Assembly (NCBI GenBank): GCA_031556725.1 | Contig: JAVBSL010000025.1 | Location: 34,844 to 98,843 of the forward strand | From: UBA935 sp031556725 | GTDB taxonomy: Bacteria > Bacillota > Clostridia > Lachnospirales > Lachnospiraceae | DNA: 64,000 nt | Direction of reading: 5' to 3' | Part shown: positions 41,859 through 51,147 of the stretch, piece by piece | Numbering within the stretch: the stretch's first letter is position 1 | Layout: the number at the start of each line of letters is the position of its first letter | Notes under the pieces: model-generated | Databases searched by the model: none | The model's input: only the letters and a program-made list of their open reading frames with translations | What the model was told of the DNA's origin: nothing | Made by a program: the position numbers and the translations under genes

Positions 41859-44201
41859 ATGAAATTCAGCAATGGTTGTTGGCTTGAAAAAGAGGGCTGT
41901 GAATGTTTTGCTCCTCAGGAAGTTTACTTTACCAAAATTACCGATACTAAGGTTTCGCTATGCACACCTACCCGGCATATCAGACACCGAGGTGATACTC
42001 TGCAGGGAATTAATCTTACTATTGAAATTACTTCCCCGGCACCGGAGATTTTTAGAGTGCAAACCTACCATTATAAGGGCACCTCGCGAAAAAGCCCTGA
42101 TTTTAATTTAGAATTAACCGAAGAATTACCTTTAACTGTAACGGATGATGATGATTTGATTACCATCACCAGCGGTTCTTTAAGCTTGGAAATCGGCAAG
42201 AAGTCCTGGTCCATGACCTACAAAAGAGATGGTGCCGTCATTACCAAGAGTGCCGGCAAAGATCTGGCCTTTATGAAAACCGACTGGAAGGGTATTTCCT
42301 ATGATCCCGGTGATTTTTCGGATACCTATATGCGGCAGATGCATTCCCTGTCTGTGGGTGAATTGGTTTATGGAACCGGAGAACGCTTTACTCCTTTTAC
42401 TAAAAACGGACAAAGTATCGATATCTGGAACGCCGATGGGGGAACCAGTACCGAACAGTCTTATAAGAACATTCCTTTTTATCTGACCAATAAAGGTTAC
42501 GGTGTATTCGTAAATCATCCGGAAAAAGTATCCTTTGAAATGGCCAGTGAAATGGTTACCCGGGCAGGCTTTTCCGTTCCCGGAGGTTATCTGGATTACT
42601 ACTTAATCAACGGTCCCACCATGAAAGAGGTTCTGACCCGCTATACTGATTTGACCGGAAAACCTTCTTTACCGGCGCCTTGGACCTTTGGTCTGTGGCT
42701 TTCCACTTCCTTTACTACCAATTATGACGAAGCAACCGTTATGAGCTTTATTGATGGCATGTTGGAGCGGGGTATTCCCCTTAGAACCTTCCACTTTGAC
42801 TGCTTCTGGATGAAGGATTTCCATTGGTCAGATTTTACCTGGGATAACCGGGTTTTCCCCGATCCTAAAGGTATGCTTACCAGAATCAAAGCCAAGGGTT
42901 TAAATATTTGCGTTTGGATCAACTCCTATATTGCACAAGAATCCTGTCTTTTTGATGAAGGTATGGAAAAAGGCTACTTTATCAAACGTACCAATGGAGA
43001 TGTTTTTCAATGGGATATGTGGCAGCCCGCTATGGCTCTGGTAGACTTTACCAATCCTGCTGCCTATAAATGGTACCAGGATAAGCTGGAAGTACTGATG
43101 GATATGGGCGTAGACTGCTTTAAGACCGATTTTGGTGAAAGAATTCCTACCGACTGTGTTTACTTTGACGGTTCTGACCCGGTTAAGATGCATAACTATT
43201 ATACTTATCTTTACAATAAATGTGTATTTGAATTACTGGAACGCAAGCGTGGCAAAGGTGAGGCTGTATTGTTTGCCCGTTCCGCTACGGTAGGCGGCCA
43301 GAAGTTCCCCGTTCACTGGGGTGGCGACTGCTGGTCTGACTATGAATCCATGGAAGAAAGTCTGCGGGGCGGCCTTTCTCTGATGATGTCCGGCTATGGT
43401 TTCTGGAGCCATGATATTGGTGGCTTTGAACATACTTCCACCGCTGATGTTTATAAACGCTGGTGCGCTTTTGGTTTACTTTCCTCTCACAGCCGCCTCC
43501 ACGGCAGCTCCTCTTACCGGGTGCCCTGGCTGTATGATGATGAAGCAGTCGATGTGGTTCGGTTCTTTACCCGCCTGAAAGCCCGTTTGATGCCTTACCT
43601 TTATAAAACCTCCATCGACACTTCCAAGTCCGGAATCCCGACTATGCGAAGTATGGTAATGGAATTTACCGGGGACAAAGTTTGTCATTACCTGGATAAG
43701 CAGTATATGCTGGGTGATAACCTGTTGGTGGCTCCGATCTTTAATGAAGAAAGCATGGCTGAATATTACCTGCCGGCCGGTACCTGGACGGATTTCTTTA
43801 CCGGAGAGGAAAAAACCGGCGGCCGCTATATTAACGAAAAACATGGCTACTTAAGCATTCCGTTGATGGTAAAAGAAAACTCCATCGTTATCCTGGGCGC
43901 TCATGATGACAAGCCGGATTATGATTATGAAGAAAATCCGGAAATCCGTATCTACTCCTTAACGGATGGGGATGAAGCTTCTTCGGTAGTCTACGCTATG
44001 AACCGGGAAGAGAAGCTTACTGTTACCGCTGCCAAAGCAGATCGGCAGATAACCGTTAAAGTTACTGCTGCCGGAAGTTATTCAATTCGGCTGGTAAATG
44101 TGGCTGCGGCTTCTGTATCCGGCGCAGAATGGAAAACCGAAGGAAAAGACACTCTGCTGTCTGCTTCCGGAAATTCTGCAATAATTATTTCCTTACTTTA
44201 A
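41859..44201 (+). CDS. GH31 alpha-xylosidase (YicI-like)
   Basis: 780 residues, cytoplasmic, similar in length and layout to E. coli YicI: N-terminal beta-sandwich, (beta/alpha)8 barrel and C-terminal beta domains. Nucleophile D424 lies in FKTDFGERIP and acid/base D490 in HWGGDCWS; both motifs match the alpha-xylosidase group rather than alpha-glucosidases. It removes alpha-xylose from the non-reducing end of xyloglucan oligosaccharides such as isoprimeverose. The ATG follows GGAAGG. It is monocistronic, with a strong terminator after it. Confidence 0.94.
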   Translation: MKFSNGCWLEKEGCECFAPQEVYFTKITDTKVSLCTPTRHIRHRGDTLQGINLTIEITSPAPEIFRVQTYHYKGTSRKSPDFNLELTEELPLTVTDDDDLITITSGSLSLEIGKKSWSMTYKRDGAVITKSAGKDLAFMKTDWKGISYDPGDFSDTYMRQMHSLSVGELVYGTGERFTPFTKNGQSIDIWNADGGTSTEQSYKNIPFYLTNKGYGVFVNHPEKVSFEMASEMVTRAGFSVPGGYLDYYLINGPTMKEVLTRYTDLTGKPSLPAPWTFGLWLSTSFTTNYDEATVMSFIDGMLERGIPLRTFHFDCFWMKDFHWSDFTWDNRVFPDPKGMLTRIKAKGLNICVWINSYIAQESCLFDEGMEKGYFIKRTNGDVFQWDMWQPAMALVDFTNPAAYKWYQDKLEVLMDMGVDCFKTDFGERIPTDCVYFDGSDPVKMHNYYTYLYNKCVFELLERKRGKGEAVLFARSATVGGQKFPVHWGGDCWSDYESMEESLRGGLSLMMSGYGFWSHDIGGFEHTSTADVYKRWCAFGLLSSHSRLHGSSSYRVPWLYDDEAVDVVRFFTRLKARLMPYLYKTSIDTSKSGIPTMRSMVMEFTGDKVCHYLDKQYMLGDNLLVAPIFNEESMAEYYLPAGTWTDFFTGEEKTGGRYINEKHGYLSIPLMVKENSIVILGAHDDKPDYDYEENPEIRIYSLTDGDEASSVVYAMNREEKLTVTAAKADRQITVKVTAAGSYSIRLVNVAAASVSGAEWKTEGKDTLLSASGNSAIIISLL

Positions 44202-44218
44202 TAAAACCTTAATAAAAA

Positions 44219-44274
44219 AATAATACCCCCTTCAGAAAAAAGCCATCTGCCAGAGGTATTATTTTTTTTATTTT
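44219..44274 (+). terminator. Terminator of the GH31 gene
   Basis: AATAATACC (44219-44227) pairs with GGTATTATT (44255-44263), followed by a long T run. The loop is 27 bases. Confidence 0.75.
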
Positions 44275-44336
44275 TCGGATATAATGTTAATATAAATTTT
44301 ACAAACGATTAATTGTTAAAAAGAGGAGAAAAAATT

Positions 44337-44834
44337 ATGAAAAAGAAAAAAGTGTTTTTATCAATGTTGGTTATGTTATCCCTTGCTATGATGACTGGTT
44401 GTGGCAAGTCAGATGCTGCTGCCGATGAGCAGGAAGCTCCCATCGGTTTACCCAATCCGATGGTTGCTTACGATTCCATAGACGAAGTCGGCGCGGTACT
44501 GGATTATACGCCCAGCATTCCCGAAACTGCCATGGCCATAAAATCCGTCTATATCATTGACGGGGATCTGCTGCAAATAGAATATGAGGATAACGGCAAT
44601 ATCATAACCTTTCGTACAGCACCGGGAGATGCGGATATCAGCGGTGTTTACGATACTTTCTCCTACAAAACCGATATAGATATTTCTGGAAAAACCGTAA
44701 CTATTCAAGGTAGTGAGGAAAATGCTCTTACTCTCGCTGTTTGGAAGAATAAAGACTTTTCTTATTCATTGATGTTCACTAATCCTGTTACCTTAGAAAC
44801 CATATCTTCTATTATCAACAATATTAAATTCTAG
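44337..44834 (+). CDS. Small lipoprotein, unknown function
   Basis: 165 residues from the ATG behind AGAGGAG. Signal peptide with lipobox M-T-G-C (cysteine near residue 22). The mature part is acidic, with a beta-rich look (IIDGDLLQIEYEDNGNIITF, quoted in part), and ends with TISSIINNIKF. It resembles small surface lipoproteins common in Lachnospiraceae, without known role. Single gene between terminators. Confidence 0.75.
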   Translation: MKKKKVFLSMLVMLSLAMMTGCGKSDAAADEQEAPIGLPNPMVAYDSIDEVGAVLDYTPSIPETAMAIKSVYIIDGDLLQIEYEDNGNIITFRTAPGDADISGVYDTFSYKTDIDISGKTVTIQGSEENALTLAVWKNKDFSYSLMFTNPVTLETISSIINNIKF

Positions 44835-44840
44835 GCAAAA

Positions 44841-44896
44841 ATGCAAGTTCTTTCTGAATTTAAAAAGAACTTGCAAAAAATGCAAGTTCTTTTTAT
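44841..44896 (+). terminator. Competing tandem hairpins made from three TGCAAGTTCTTT copies
   Basis: Copy 1 (44842-44853), an inverted copy (44864-44875) and copy 3 (44881-44892) allow two exclusive hairpins. Hairpin A pairs copy 1 with the inverted copy. Hairpin B pairs it with copy 3 as a 14-bp stem with a 5-A loop ending in T-rich DNA, an efficient terminator. It follows the lipoprotein stop by 7 bp and precedes the ATPase gene by ~45 bp. Confidence 0.7.
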
Positions 44897-44940
44897 AATA
44901 AAGTTAATATATAAATAGAATCCAGAAAGGCAATCATAAA

Positions 44941-46137
44941 ATGAATAAGCTTATCGAACGAAAAGAATATCAGGCACAGCTTACTATGTGGCAGCATGAA
45001 GAATTGATTAAGGTCATTACCGGCGTTCGCCGATGTGGAAAGTCTACCTTATTTGAGTTATATATTGATAAGCTAAAATCGGATGGCATAGGGGACGATC
45101 AGATTATCTTTGTTAATTTGGAAGACGAAGATTATTCTGAGCTTTTAGATTATAAAAAACTGCATGAATATGTGAAGTCACGGATAGTCAAGGACAAATG
45201 GACATACCTTTTTATTGATGAAATCCAGAACTGTAAAGACTATGAAAAAGCAATTTCCAGCCTGTATCTTAGAAAAAACCTTGACATCTATATTACCGGC
45301 TCCAATGCTTATATGCTTTCGGGTGAATTAGCAACTAAGCTCTCTGCACGGTATATTGAGATTGATATGCTGCCGCTTTCCTTTTCAGAATTCAGTGAAG
45401 CGGTTACCACTGCTGACAAACGCGAACGTTTTAATCAATATATGAATATGGGTGCATTTCCCTACTCAACTCATTTTGTAGATAATTCTCTTGCCCATAG
45501 TCAGTATTTAGAAGGAATTTATCATACGGTACTTGTAAAAGATATTATAACACGCCAAGGACTTAAGGATATAACCTTAGTCAAATCCATAGCAAGCTTT
45601 TTAGCAAGTAATATTGGAAGCCCTGTTTCTGCAAAGAAAATAGCAAATACCTTGACATCTAACGGACGACCAACCGGTTCTGCCACAGTGGATACTTATT
45701 TAGAAGCTTTAACCGATGCATATCTTTTTTATAAAGTGAATCGGTATGATATCAAAGGCAAATTACATCTTAAAACAGAAGGTAAGTATTATATATGTGA
45801 CACCGGTTTGCGGAATATGATCCTCGGTACACAAGGTAAAGATATCGGCCCTCAAATTGAAAATATTGTTTATATTGAATTGTTACGCCGGGGATATACT
45901 GTTAACATCGGAAAATCAGGGCGGGAAACTGAAGTGGATTTTGTAGCAGTCCGAGATAAAAAGACCGAATATTATCAAGTCTCCGCATCAGTGCTTGATG
46001 AAAATACTCTGGCGCGCGAGCTTACACCCCTGAAGCAAATCCAGGATAATTATCCGAAGTTTCTAATTACCCTGGACGATTTCACTAATGACCATGATGG
46101 AATCCAACAAGTCAACCTGATTGATTGGCTTAGTTAA
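44941..46137 (+). CDS. AAA ATPase with DUF4143 C-terminal domain (type GVRRCGKS)
   Basis: 398 residues. AAA_14 domain with Walker A GVRRCGKST (about 29-37), Walker B YLFIDEIQ, sensor ITGSNAYML, and a winged-helix region (PVSAKKIANTLTSNGRPTG, quoted in part). The C-terminal DUF4143 part contains EVDFVAVRDKKTEYYQVSAS, like a PD-(D/E)xK nuclease core but with Q-V-S in place of E-V-K, so nuclease activity is unlikely. Function of the family is unknown. Its start lies after the tandem hairpins; the next gene (46143) is a convergent relative of another subtype. Confidence 0.85.
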   Translation: MNKLIERKEYQAQLTMWQHEELIKVITGVRRCGKSTLFELYIDKLKSDGIGDDQIIFVNLEDEDYSELLDYKKLHEYVKSRIVKDKWTYLFIDEIQNCKDYEKAISSLYLRKNLDIYITGSNAYMLSGELATKLSARYIEIDMLPLSFSEFSEAVTTADKRERFNQYMNMGAFPYSTHFVDNSLAHSQYLEGIYHTVLVKDIITRQGLKDITLVKSIASFLASNIGSPVSAKKIANTLTSNGRPTGSATVDTYLEALTDAYLFYKVNRYDIKGKLHLKTEGKYYICDTGLRNMILGTQGKDIGPQIENIVYIELLRRGYTVNIGKSGRETEVDFVAVRDKKTEYYQVSASVLDENTLARELTPLKQIQDNYPKFLITLDDFTNDHDGIQQVNLIDWLS

Positions 46138-46142
46138 GCTTT

Positions 46143-47438
46143 TCAGATACAAAATGCTGCATACAGTGGTACAATTTTTTTACCATTTTCAAAACCAAAA
46201 TTTTTGGCAGAGAGTTTAATTGCATAGGCGGGCTTGTGCATTTCCATATAAACTTTTAAGCTCTTTGCTTTGGTGTTATCTGCACTTTTCACTTCAATTG
46301 GTATAAGCTGTCCGTCACGCTGGATAACAAAATCGATTTCCGCACCACGCTCCGATGCCCAATAGTAAGTTTTGTAGCCGTTTATGTTAAGCTGCACATT
46401 AACATAGTTCTCCGCCATTCCTCCCTTAAAATCATTAAGTTCCTCCACCATATAAAGAATATCCCCTGGGGTTAAATCCTTCTTTGCACAAAGCAGACCC
46501 AAATCCGAAACATAAATCTTAAAAGCATCAATATCCCGATAATTCTCAAGGGGCTTTTTTATTTGTTCAACCTTATAGATTTGAGAGGTAATACCGGAAA
46601 GGCAAAGCCACTCTATGGCATTTTCAAATTCGGAAGCACGGCCGCCTTTCTTAATCAGCTTATACTGAAAGCGTGTGTTTTTCTTAGAAAGCTGAACAGT
46701 AATATTGTCATATGCCAATCTTGTTTTCTTAATTTCATTCAGGTTATTATACTTACTCATATCATTCAGATAACTTGTTAAAATAGTGTCCTGCGTATGA
46801 CGAACCAAAGTATAATCCTTTGTATTCACAAACTGCACTACACATTCGGGCATACCGCCAACAATAAGATACTGCCGGTAAAGCTGCATCGCAGCATCAT
46901 GCAAGGCGGAAGGCATCGGCTTATCAGCGGTAAAGCTCTTCCTAATTTGTTCCACCAGGTCCAACTCACCTAAGCCTAACAAAAATTCTTCCATATCCAT
47001 GGGATAAAGCGTTTTCATATCTACCTTGCCAACCGGAAAAGAATATCTGGCTCGGTTTACCGCTACACCTAATAAACTTCCTGCTACTATAATATGATAC
47101 TCCGGAGTTTCCTCATAAAAATATTTTAGCGAAGTCAAAGCTCTTTCACAAAGCTGTACCTCATCAAGAACAATTAATGTTTTCTCCTTGACAATTGTTT
47201 GATTCGCAATATGAGATAAAATTGGAATCAGATAATCAGGGCTGATATTTTCCGCAAAGGTTTCCGCAAGCTTGGGATTGGTTTCAAAGTTAAAATATGC
47301 CACATTCTCATAATAAGTACGGCCAAATTCCAAAATAGAATAGGTTTTTCCTACCTGCCTGGCTCCCTGCAGGATCAAGGGCTTACGGTATTCACTTTCT
47401 TTCCAGGTTTCCAGATATTTCATTATTTTTCTATACAT
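46143..47438 (-). CDS. AAA ATPase with DUF4143 domain (type GARQVGKT)
   Basis: 431 residues. Walker A GARQVGKTY (~24-32), Walker B LIVLDEVQ, sensor IVAGSLLG, C-terminal DUF4143 with AEIDFVIQRDGQLIPIEVKS, i.e. a complete D-x-n-E-x-K core, so the nuclease-like fold may keep its metal site. The start is preceded by AGGAGG. It is close in sequence to the gene at 60974 and only distantly related to its convergent neighbour. No partner gene is seen. Function unknown. Confidence 0.87.
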   Translation of the reverse strand: MYRKIMKYLETWKESEYRKPLILQGARQVGKTYSILEFGRTYYENVAYFNFETNPKLAETFAENISPDYLIPILSHIANQTIVKEKTLIVLDEVQLCERALTSLKYFYEETPEYHIIVAGSLLGVAVNRARYSFPVGKVDMKTLYPMDMEEFLLGLGELDLVEQIRKSFTADKPMPSALHDAAMQLYRQYLIVGGMPECVVQFVNTKDYTLVRHTQDTILTSYLNDMSKYNNLNEIKKTRLAYDNITVQLSKKNTRFQYKLIKKGGRASEFENAIEWLCLSGITSQIYKVEQIKKPLENYRDIDAFKIYVSDLGLLCAKKDLTPGDILYMVEELNDFKGGMAENYVNVQLNINGYKTYYWASERGAEIDFVIQRDGQLIPIEVKSADNTKAKSLKVYMEMHKPAYAIKLSAKNFGFENGKKIVPLYAAFCI

Positions 47439-47573
47439 AAAATCAACCTCCTGCTACTAATGTATATATCGTACTATTTATTGGTGTAAATATCAAGGGT
47501 ATAAATTTAAATAATTACATCATTTTACACAAATATTTATTTCTCTTACTGGCATAATCAGAGTTTCAAAAAA

Positions 47574-47601
47574 GATGACACATTTTGCGCAATGTGCCAT
47601 C
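47574..47601. terminator. Bidirectional terminator of the GH3 gene
   Basis: GATGACACATT pairs with AATGTGCCATC, one mismatch, with T runs in both directions. It follows the stop at 47639 on the minus strand. Confidence 0.8.
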
Positions 47602-47638
47602 CTTTTTTATCCTATATTTATTACACTCACCCTTAGAA

Positions 47639-50473
47639 TCAGCTTTTCTTTTCCTTTTTCTTCTTAAACAGCTTAATCGAACATCCTATCAGCAGAATAA
47701 TAATTACCAGGAATACCATATCAATAGCAACTAGTTGAAATACCCAGCCAGGGGTTGTTTTTACAATCTTGGAATCCTGATCAATACCGTTCATTGCGTT
47801 ACTGTTAGCAATGGTATAGAGTACATTGTGTGCTGCATTGCGAATATTGTTCTGAACCGTGGGCGTTTTTTCTTCATCACTGAGCTTCCACAAATAGGTA
47901 CTTGTGTTAAGCCACAGATCAGTTCCTGCTTCCAGACCCATGCGGATGTTGCAGTCAAATCCCGGGAAGGAGGCCTGATCGGTCATTACAAAACCTTCAA
48001 ATCCCCATTCATTGCGTAATGTTTCGGTCATCAAACCGGCATGAGCACCTGTCCATCTGGCACCGATCCGGTTCATACTGGCCATAACACCGGCTGCATT
48101 GCCTTCTCTGACGCTTAATTCAAATCCTTTTAAATAAAGCTCTCTGATGGATTGTTCGTTAGCAAACATCGAGCCGCCGATGCGGTTCATTTCCTGATCG
48201 TTTACAGCAAAATGCTTGATCGTTACGATTCCGCCTTTTTCCGCAAAACCTTTGCATACTCCCGCACCCATTTTTCCTGAAATAAATCCGTCTTCCGAAT
48301 AGTATTCAAAGTTTCTTCCGCTAAACGGTGTCCGGTGAATGTTCATGGCCGGTGCATACCAAATGGCGATTCCGGTATTAATACTGTCTTCACCTACCAT
48401 TTTACCCATTCTTTCGGCGATGTCTTCATTCCAGGTAGAAGCCACTACTATTTCTGCCGGGTAGGCCATACAGGAACCTGCTCCGCCGGCCAGGGTGCCG
48501 GAAATACCGGCCGGTCCGTCTTTATCTATTGTGGCCGGGCCATTGATAGACGGCAGCATCCGGGTTGCATAGCCTCCCTGCCGTACAAAATTAAACATTT
48601 CATCGGCAGGCATCTGATTCAAAAGGGCATCCCACCTGGGATCATCGTAACTGGCCCCCTTCAGATCGATAAGCTGTAATTTTCCATACTCTTCACTGAT
48701 GGTCTTATAGATAGGAGCTACTGCATTTTCATCTTCTACATAAACTTCCTTATAATCATTTATTAATTCTTCGGAGGCGGTCATTGCACCGTCCGCATAA
48801 GTTCCCGGCCAGGTTCCCTGCCAGTCGCTGCGGCTCAAATACTTAAATCCGGAATCATAGTAGCGAATATCAGCGTCTTCAAATTGATTCGTAATTACAT
48901 TTCCGGTAGCTTGAGAAACCCCATAAGTTGCTGTGCCGTTATTTGCCTGTGCATATGCAAATGTCAAATCCGTACCGCCGGCAATTTTTCCCTTTGCGGC
49001 TAAAATATTGTTGACAGCGGCATGGGCATCAGTTGCTGCAGTGATATAATAATCTCCGGCCTCCACAATATAGGTTCCCAGTCCGTCGGCATCATAAGAT
49101 TTCATATATTCTTTAGGAACGGATGCTTGTATGGTTTCAGATTCACCGGCCTTTAAAATCCCGGTTTTGCCAAAACCGACTAATTCAACTGCCGCTTTTT
49201 CAATTGCATTTTCCTTATCGTAATCGGTATAAGGAGACTGCATATAGATTTCTACCACTTCCTTACCTTCATAATCACCTGTATTGGTTACTTTAACCGA
49301 TACGTTAAACTCATCTTCTGTTTCCGTTACGTTATAATCTGTCCAGTCAAAGCTGGTGTAGCTTAATCCATAACCAAACGGATATTGCACCTGTGTGGCA
49401 TAATTAAAATTCTCCTGTGCTTCATTACCTAAAACAACATCTTCATAGCGGGTCTCATAGTAACGGTAACCTACATAAATACCCTCTCCATAAACCAGAT
49501 ATTTGCTTGCCTTTGATTCTTCCGAGGTAATGATATCGTAATCACCGAAATTAGCCATTGCCGGAGCACTATTGGCATCATAGGCGTAAGTATCCACTAA
49601 ACGCCCGGAGGGATTTACAAGACCGGCCAGCACTTCCCCAACTGCATAGGCTCCTTCCTGTCCCAATGCGCCAATCCAAAGACAGGCATCCACATTATAA
49701 TCTTCTAAGAATCCGGCTTCGATGGGATTGCTGGTATTGAGTAAAACCACCACTTTTTCAAAATTCTCCGACGCCATCTGTAATAAATCTTTTTCTTCCT
49801 GTGTTAATTTCAGATAATGTTCATTACCGTCCGCCCCATATGGTAAGTCAGTACTTTCACTTCCGGCTCTGCCGAAGGTAATAATTGCCGCATCGCCGTA
49901 TTCGGCAAAACTGCTGCGGATTTCATCGGTATATAGATTTGTCGGCACTTCGTTTACGGTAAAACCGCCGGCACCGGTTATATTGGGCACTATCTTACGG
50001 TAATTTACCCCTTCACCCTTGGTATAAAAGTCCCAAACACTGGGATTTATCTGAAAGTTTGCATATTCCATGGCCTGCTTCAAATCAGGTGCCTTTGAGG
50101 TATCAATGGAACCGGCACCGCTTCCGCCATACACCAGATCAGCGGAGCACTGTCCAAGCAGCGTTACTTTGCTTGCATCGGCAAGGGGTAACGTATCGTT
50201 CTCATTCTTTAACAGCACAACCCCTTCTTCAACAATTTCCTTACATAATAAAGCGGATTGCTTTGCCAGTTCTTCTTCTGAAGAGTATTCCGAAGCAAAA
50301 TAGATGGGATTGCTTCCCCCCACGATTTTAGATGTCTGCCCGCCAATAAATATGGATATCATTTGTCCGTAAAGCGATGATACTATATTTAAAATGACCA
50401 AAACCAAGATCAGTACCACCGATATCAGCATAAGTAAACTTGCTGACAGTTTTCTTGCTATTTTCCTTCCCAT
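47639..50473 (-). CDS. Membrane-anchored GH3 beta-glycosidase with swapped domain order
   Basis: 944 residues. An N-terminal membrane helix (~10-40) is followed by the GH3 alpha/beta-sandwich domain (ESALLCKEIVEEGVVLLKN-like, from ~65), a fibronectin III domain (~390-500), a linker and only then the (beta/alpha)8 barrel (~640-850) with nucleophile D832 in VMTDQAS. A second membrane helix at ~910-932 and a basic tail KKKKEKKS close it. This is the reverse of the usual order; such permuted GH3 enzymes are known in rumen bacteria. The catalytic part should face outside. It follows the GtrA-like gene by 12 bp, in the same direction. Confidence 0.9.
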   Translation of the reverse strand: MGRKIARKLSASLLMLISVVLILVLVILNIVSSLYGQMISIFIGGQTSKIVGGSNPIYFASEYSSEEELAKQSALLCKEIVEEGVVLLKNENDTLPLADASKVTLLGQCSADLVYGGSGAGSIDTSKAPDLKQAMEYANFQINPSVWDFYTKGEGVNYRKIVPNITGAGGFTVNEVPTNLYTDEIRSSFAEYGDAAIITFGRAGSESTDLPYGADGNEHYLKLTQEEKDLLQMASENFEKVVVLLNTSNPIEAGFLEDYNVDACLWIGALGQEGAYAVGEVLAGLVNPSGRLVDTYAYDANSAPAMANFGDYDIITSEESKASKYLVYGEGIYVGYRYYETRYEDVVLGNEAQENFNYATQVQYPFGYGLSYTSFDWTDYNVTETEDEFNVSVKVTNTGDYEGKEVVEIYMQSPYTDYDKENAIEKAAVELVGFGKTGILKAGESETIQASVPKEYMKSYDADGLGTYIVEAGDYYITAATDAHAAVNNILAAKGKIAGGTDLTFAYAQANNGTATYGVSQATGNVITNQFEDADIRYYDSGFKYLSRSDWQGTWPGTYADGAMTASEELINDYKEVYVEDENAVAPIYKTISEEYGKLQLIDLKGASYDDPRWDALLNQMPADEMFNFVRQGGYATRMLPSINGPATIDKDGPAGISGTLAGGAGSCMAYPAEIVVASTWNEDIAERMGKMVGEDSINTGIAIWYAPAMNIHRTPFSGRNFEYYSEDGFISGKMGAGVCKGFAEKGGIVTIKHFAVNDQEMNRIGGSMFANEQSIRELYLKGFELSVREGNAAGVMASMNRIGARWTGAHAGLMTETLRNEWGFEGFVMTDQASFPGFDCNIRMGLEAGTDLWLNTSTYLWKLSDEEKTPTVQNNIRNAAHNVLYTIANSNAMNGIDQDSKIVKTTPGWVFQLVAIDMVFLVIIILLIGCSIKLFKKKKEKKS

Positions 50474-50485
50474 ACATAACCTCCC

Positions 50486-50995
50486 TTAGCTTTCTTTCTT
50501 CATGATGACAAATTTCATCATGGGGTAATTAATCAATACTTGAATGACTATATTAATAATATTTGCTATTGTTGCGGCAAATCCACCCACATAAGGTAAC
50601 ATCAGACCTATCATATATGGCGGCAGCCATACGGAAATCAACCCGGCCACACCCACCGTCAAAATATACCAGGGCAGCACCTTGGCAATCTTACAGTTAG
50701 CACCAAACACGACTTTTCTCTGCACAATAAAATTAACAATTTGTGCACATACATAAGCCAGTAAGAATGATAAAAATCCACACAATCCACCATTCTCTAC
50801 CGAATAGTCAAAGATAAACCACTGAAAGGCTTTTTCCTTTAAGCCGGCAAATATAAGTCCCGAGCTAAGCCACAATACGCAAAAGTTCGTGATCGTTGCC
50901 ACATTGCTCATAATATTAAAAAGAATGAACTCATACAAATCCGGATGGTTCTTTTTCCATGCTAATATTGCTTTTATCATCTTGTTATCTTTCAA
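50486..50995 (-). CDS. GtrA-like membrane protein
   Basis: 169 residues, four membrane helices, GtrA/DPMS3 family (FILFNIMSNVATITNFCVLW, quoted in part, and VQVLINYPMMKFV-like end). GtrA proteins help move lipid-linked sugars across the membrane or anchor glycosyltransferases. It is co-transcribed with the membrane-bound GH3 gene, which suggests a role in surface glycan turnover. The start follows AAGGAGA. Confidence 0.85.
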   Translation of the reverse strand: MKDNKMIKAILAWKKNHPDLYEFILFNIMSNVATITNFCVLWLSSGLIFAGLKEKAFQWFIFDYSVENGGLCGFLSFLLAYVCAQIVNFIVQRKVVFGANCKIAKVLPWYILTVGVAGLISVWLPPYMIGLMLPYVGGFAATIANIINIVIQVLINYPMMKFVIMKKES

Positions 50996-51050
50996 TATTT
51001 ATCTCCTTATATAATCCTTGTATATTCTTAAATAAAGTCTATCAAAATAA

Positions 51051-51090
51051 TAAAACGACAGCAATATGGTTTGCATACTCTGTCGTTTTT
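51051..51090. terminator. Bidirectional terminator
   Basis: AAAACGACAG (51052-51061) pairs with CTGTCGTTTT (51080-51089), flanked by A and T runs. Lies between the ATPase stop (51148) and GtrA start (50995). Confidence 0.75.
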
Positions 51091-51147
51091 ATTACATATC
51101 CTGCAGTATTCTGGAAAATTCCAGTGCTTTAAAAATTTGAGCATTAA

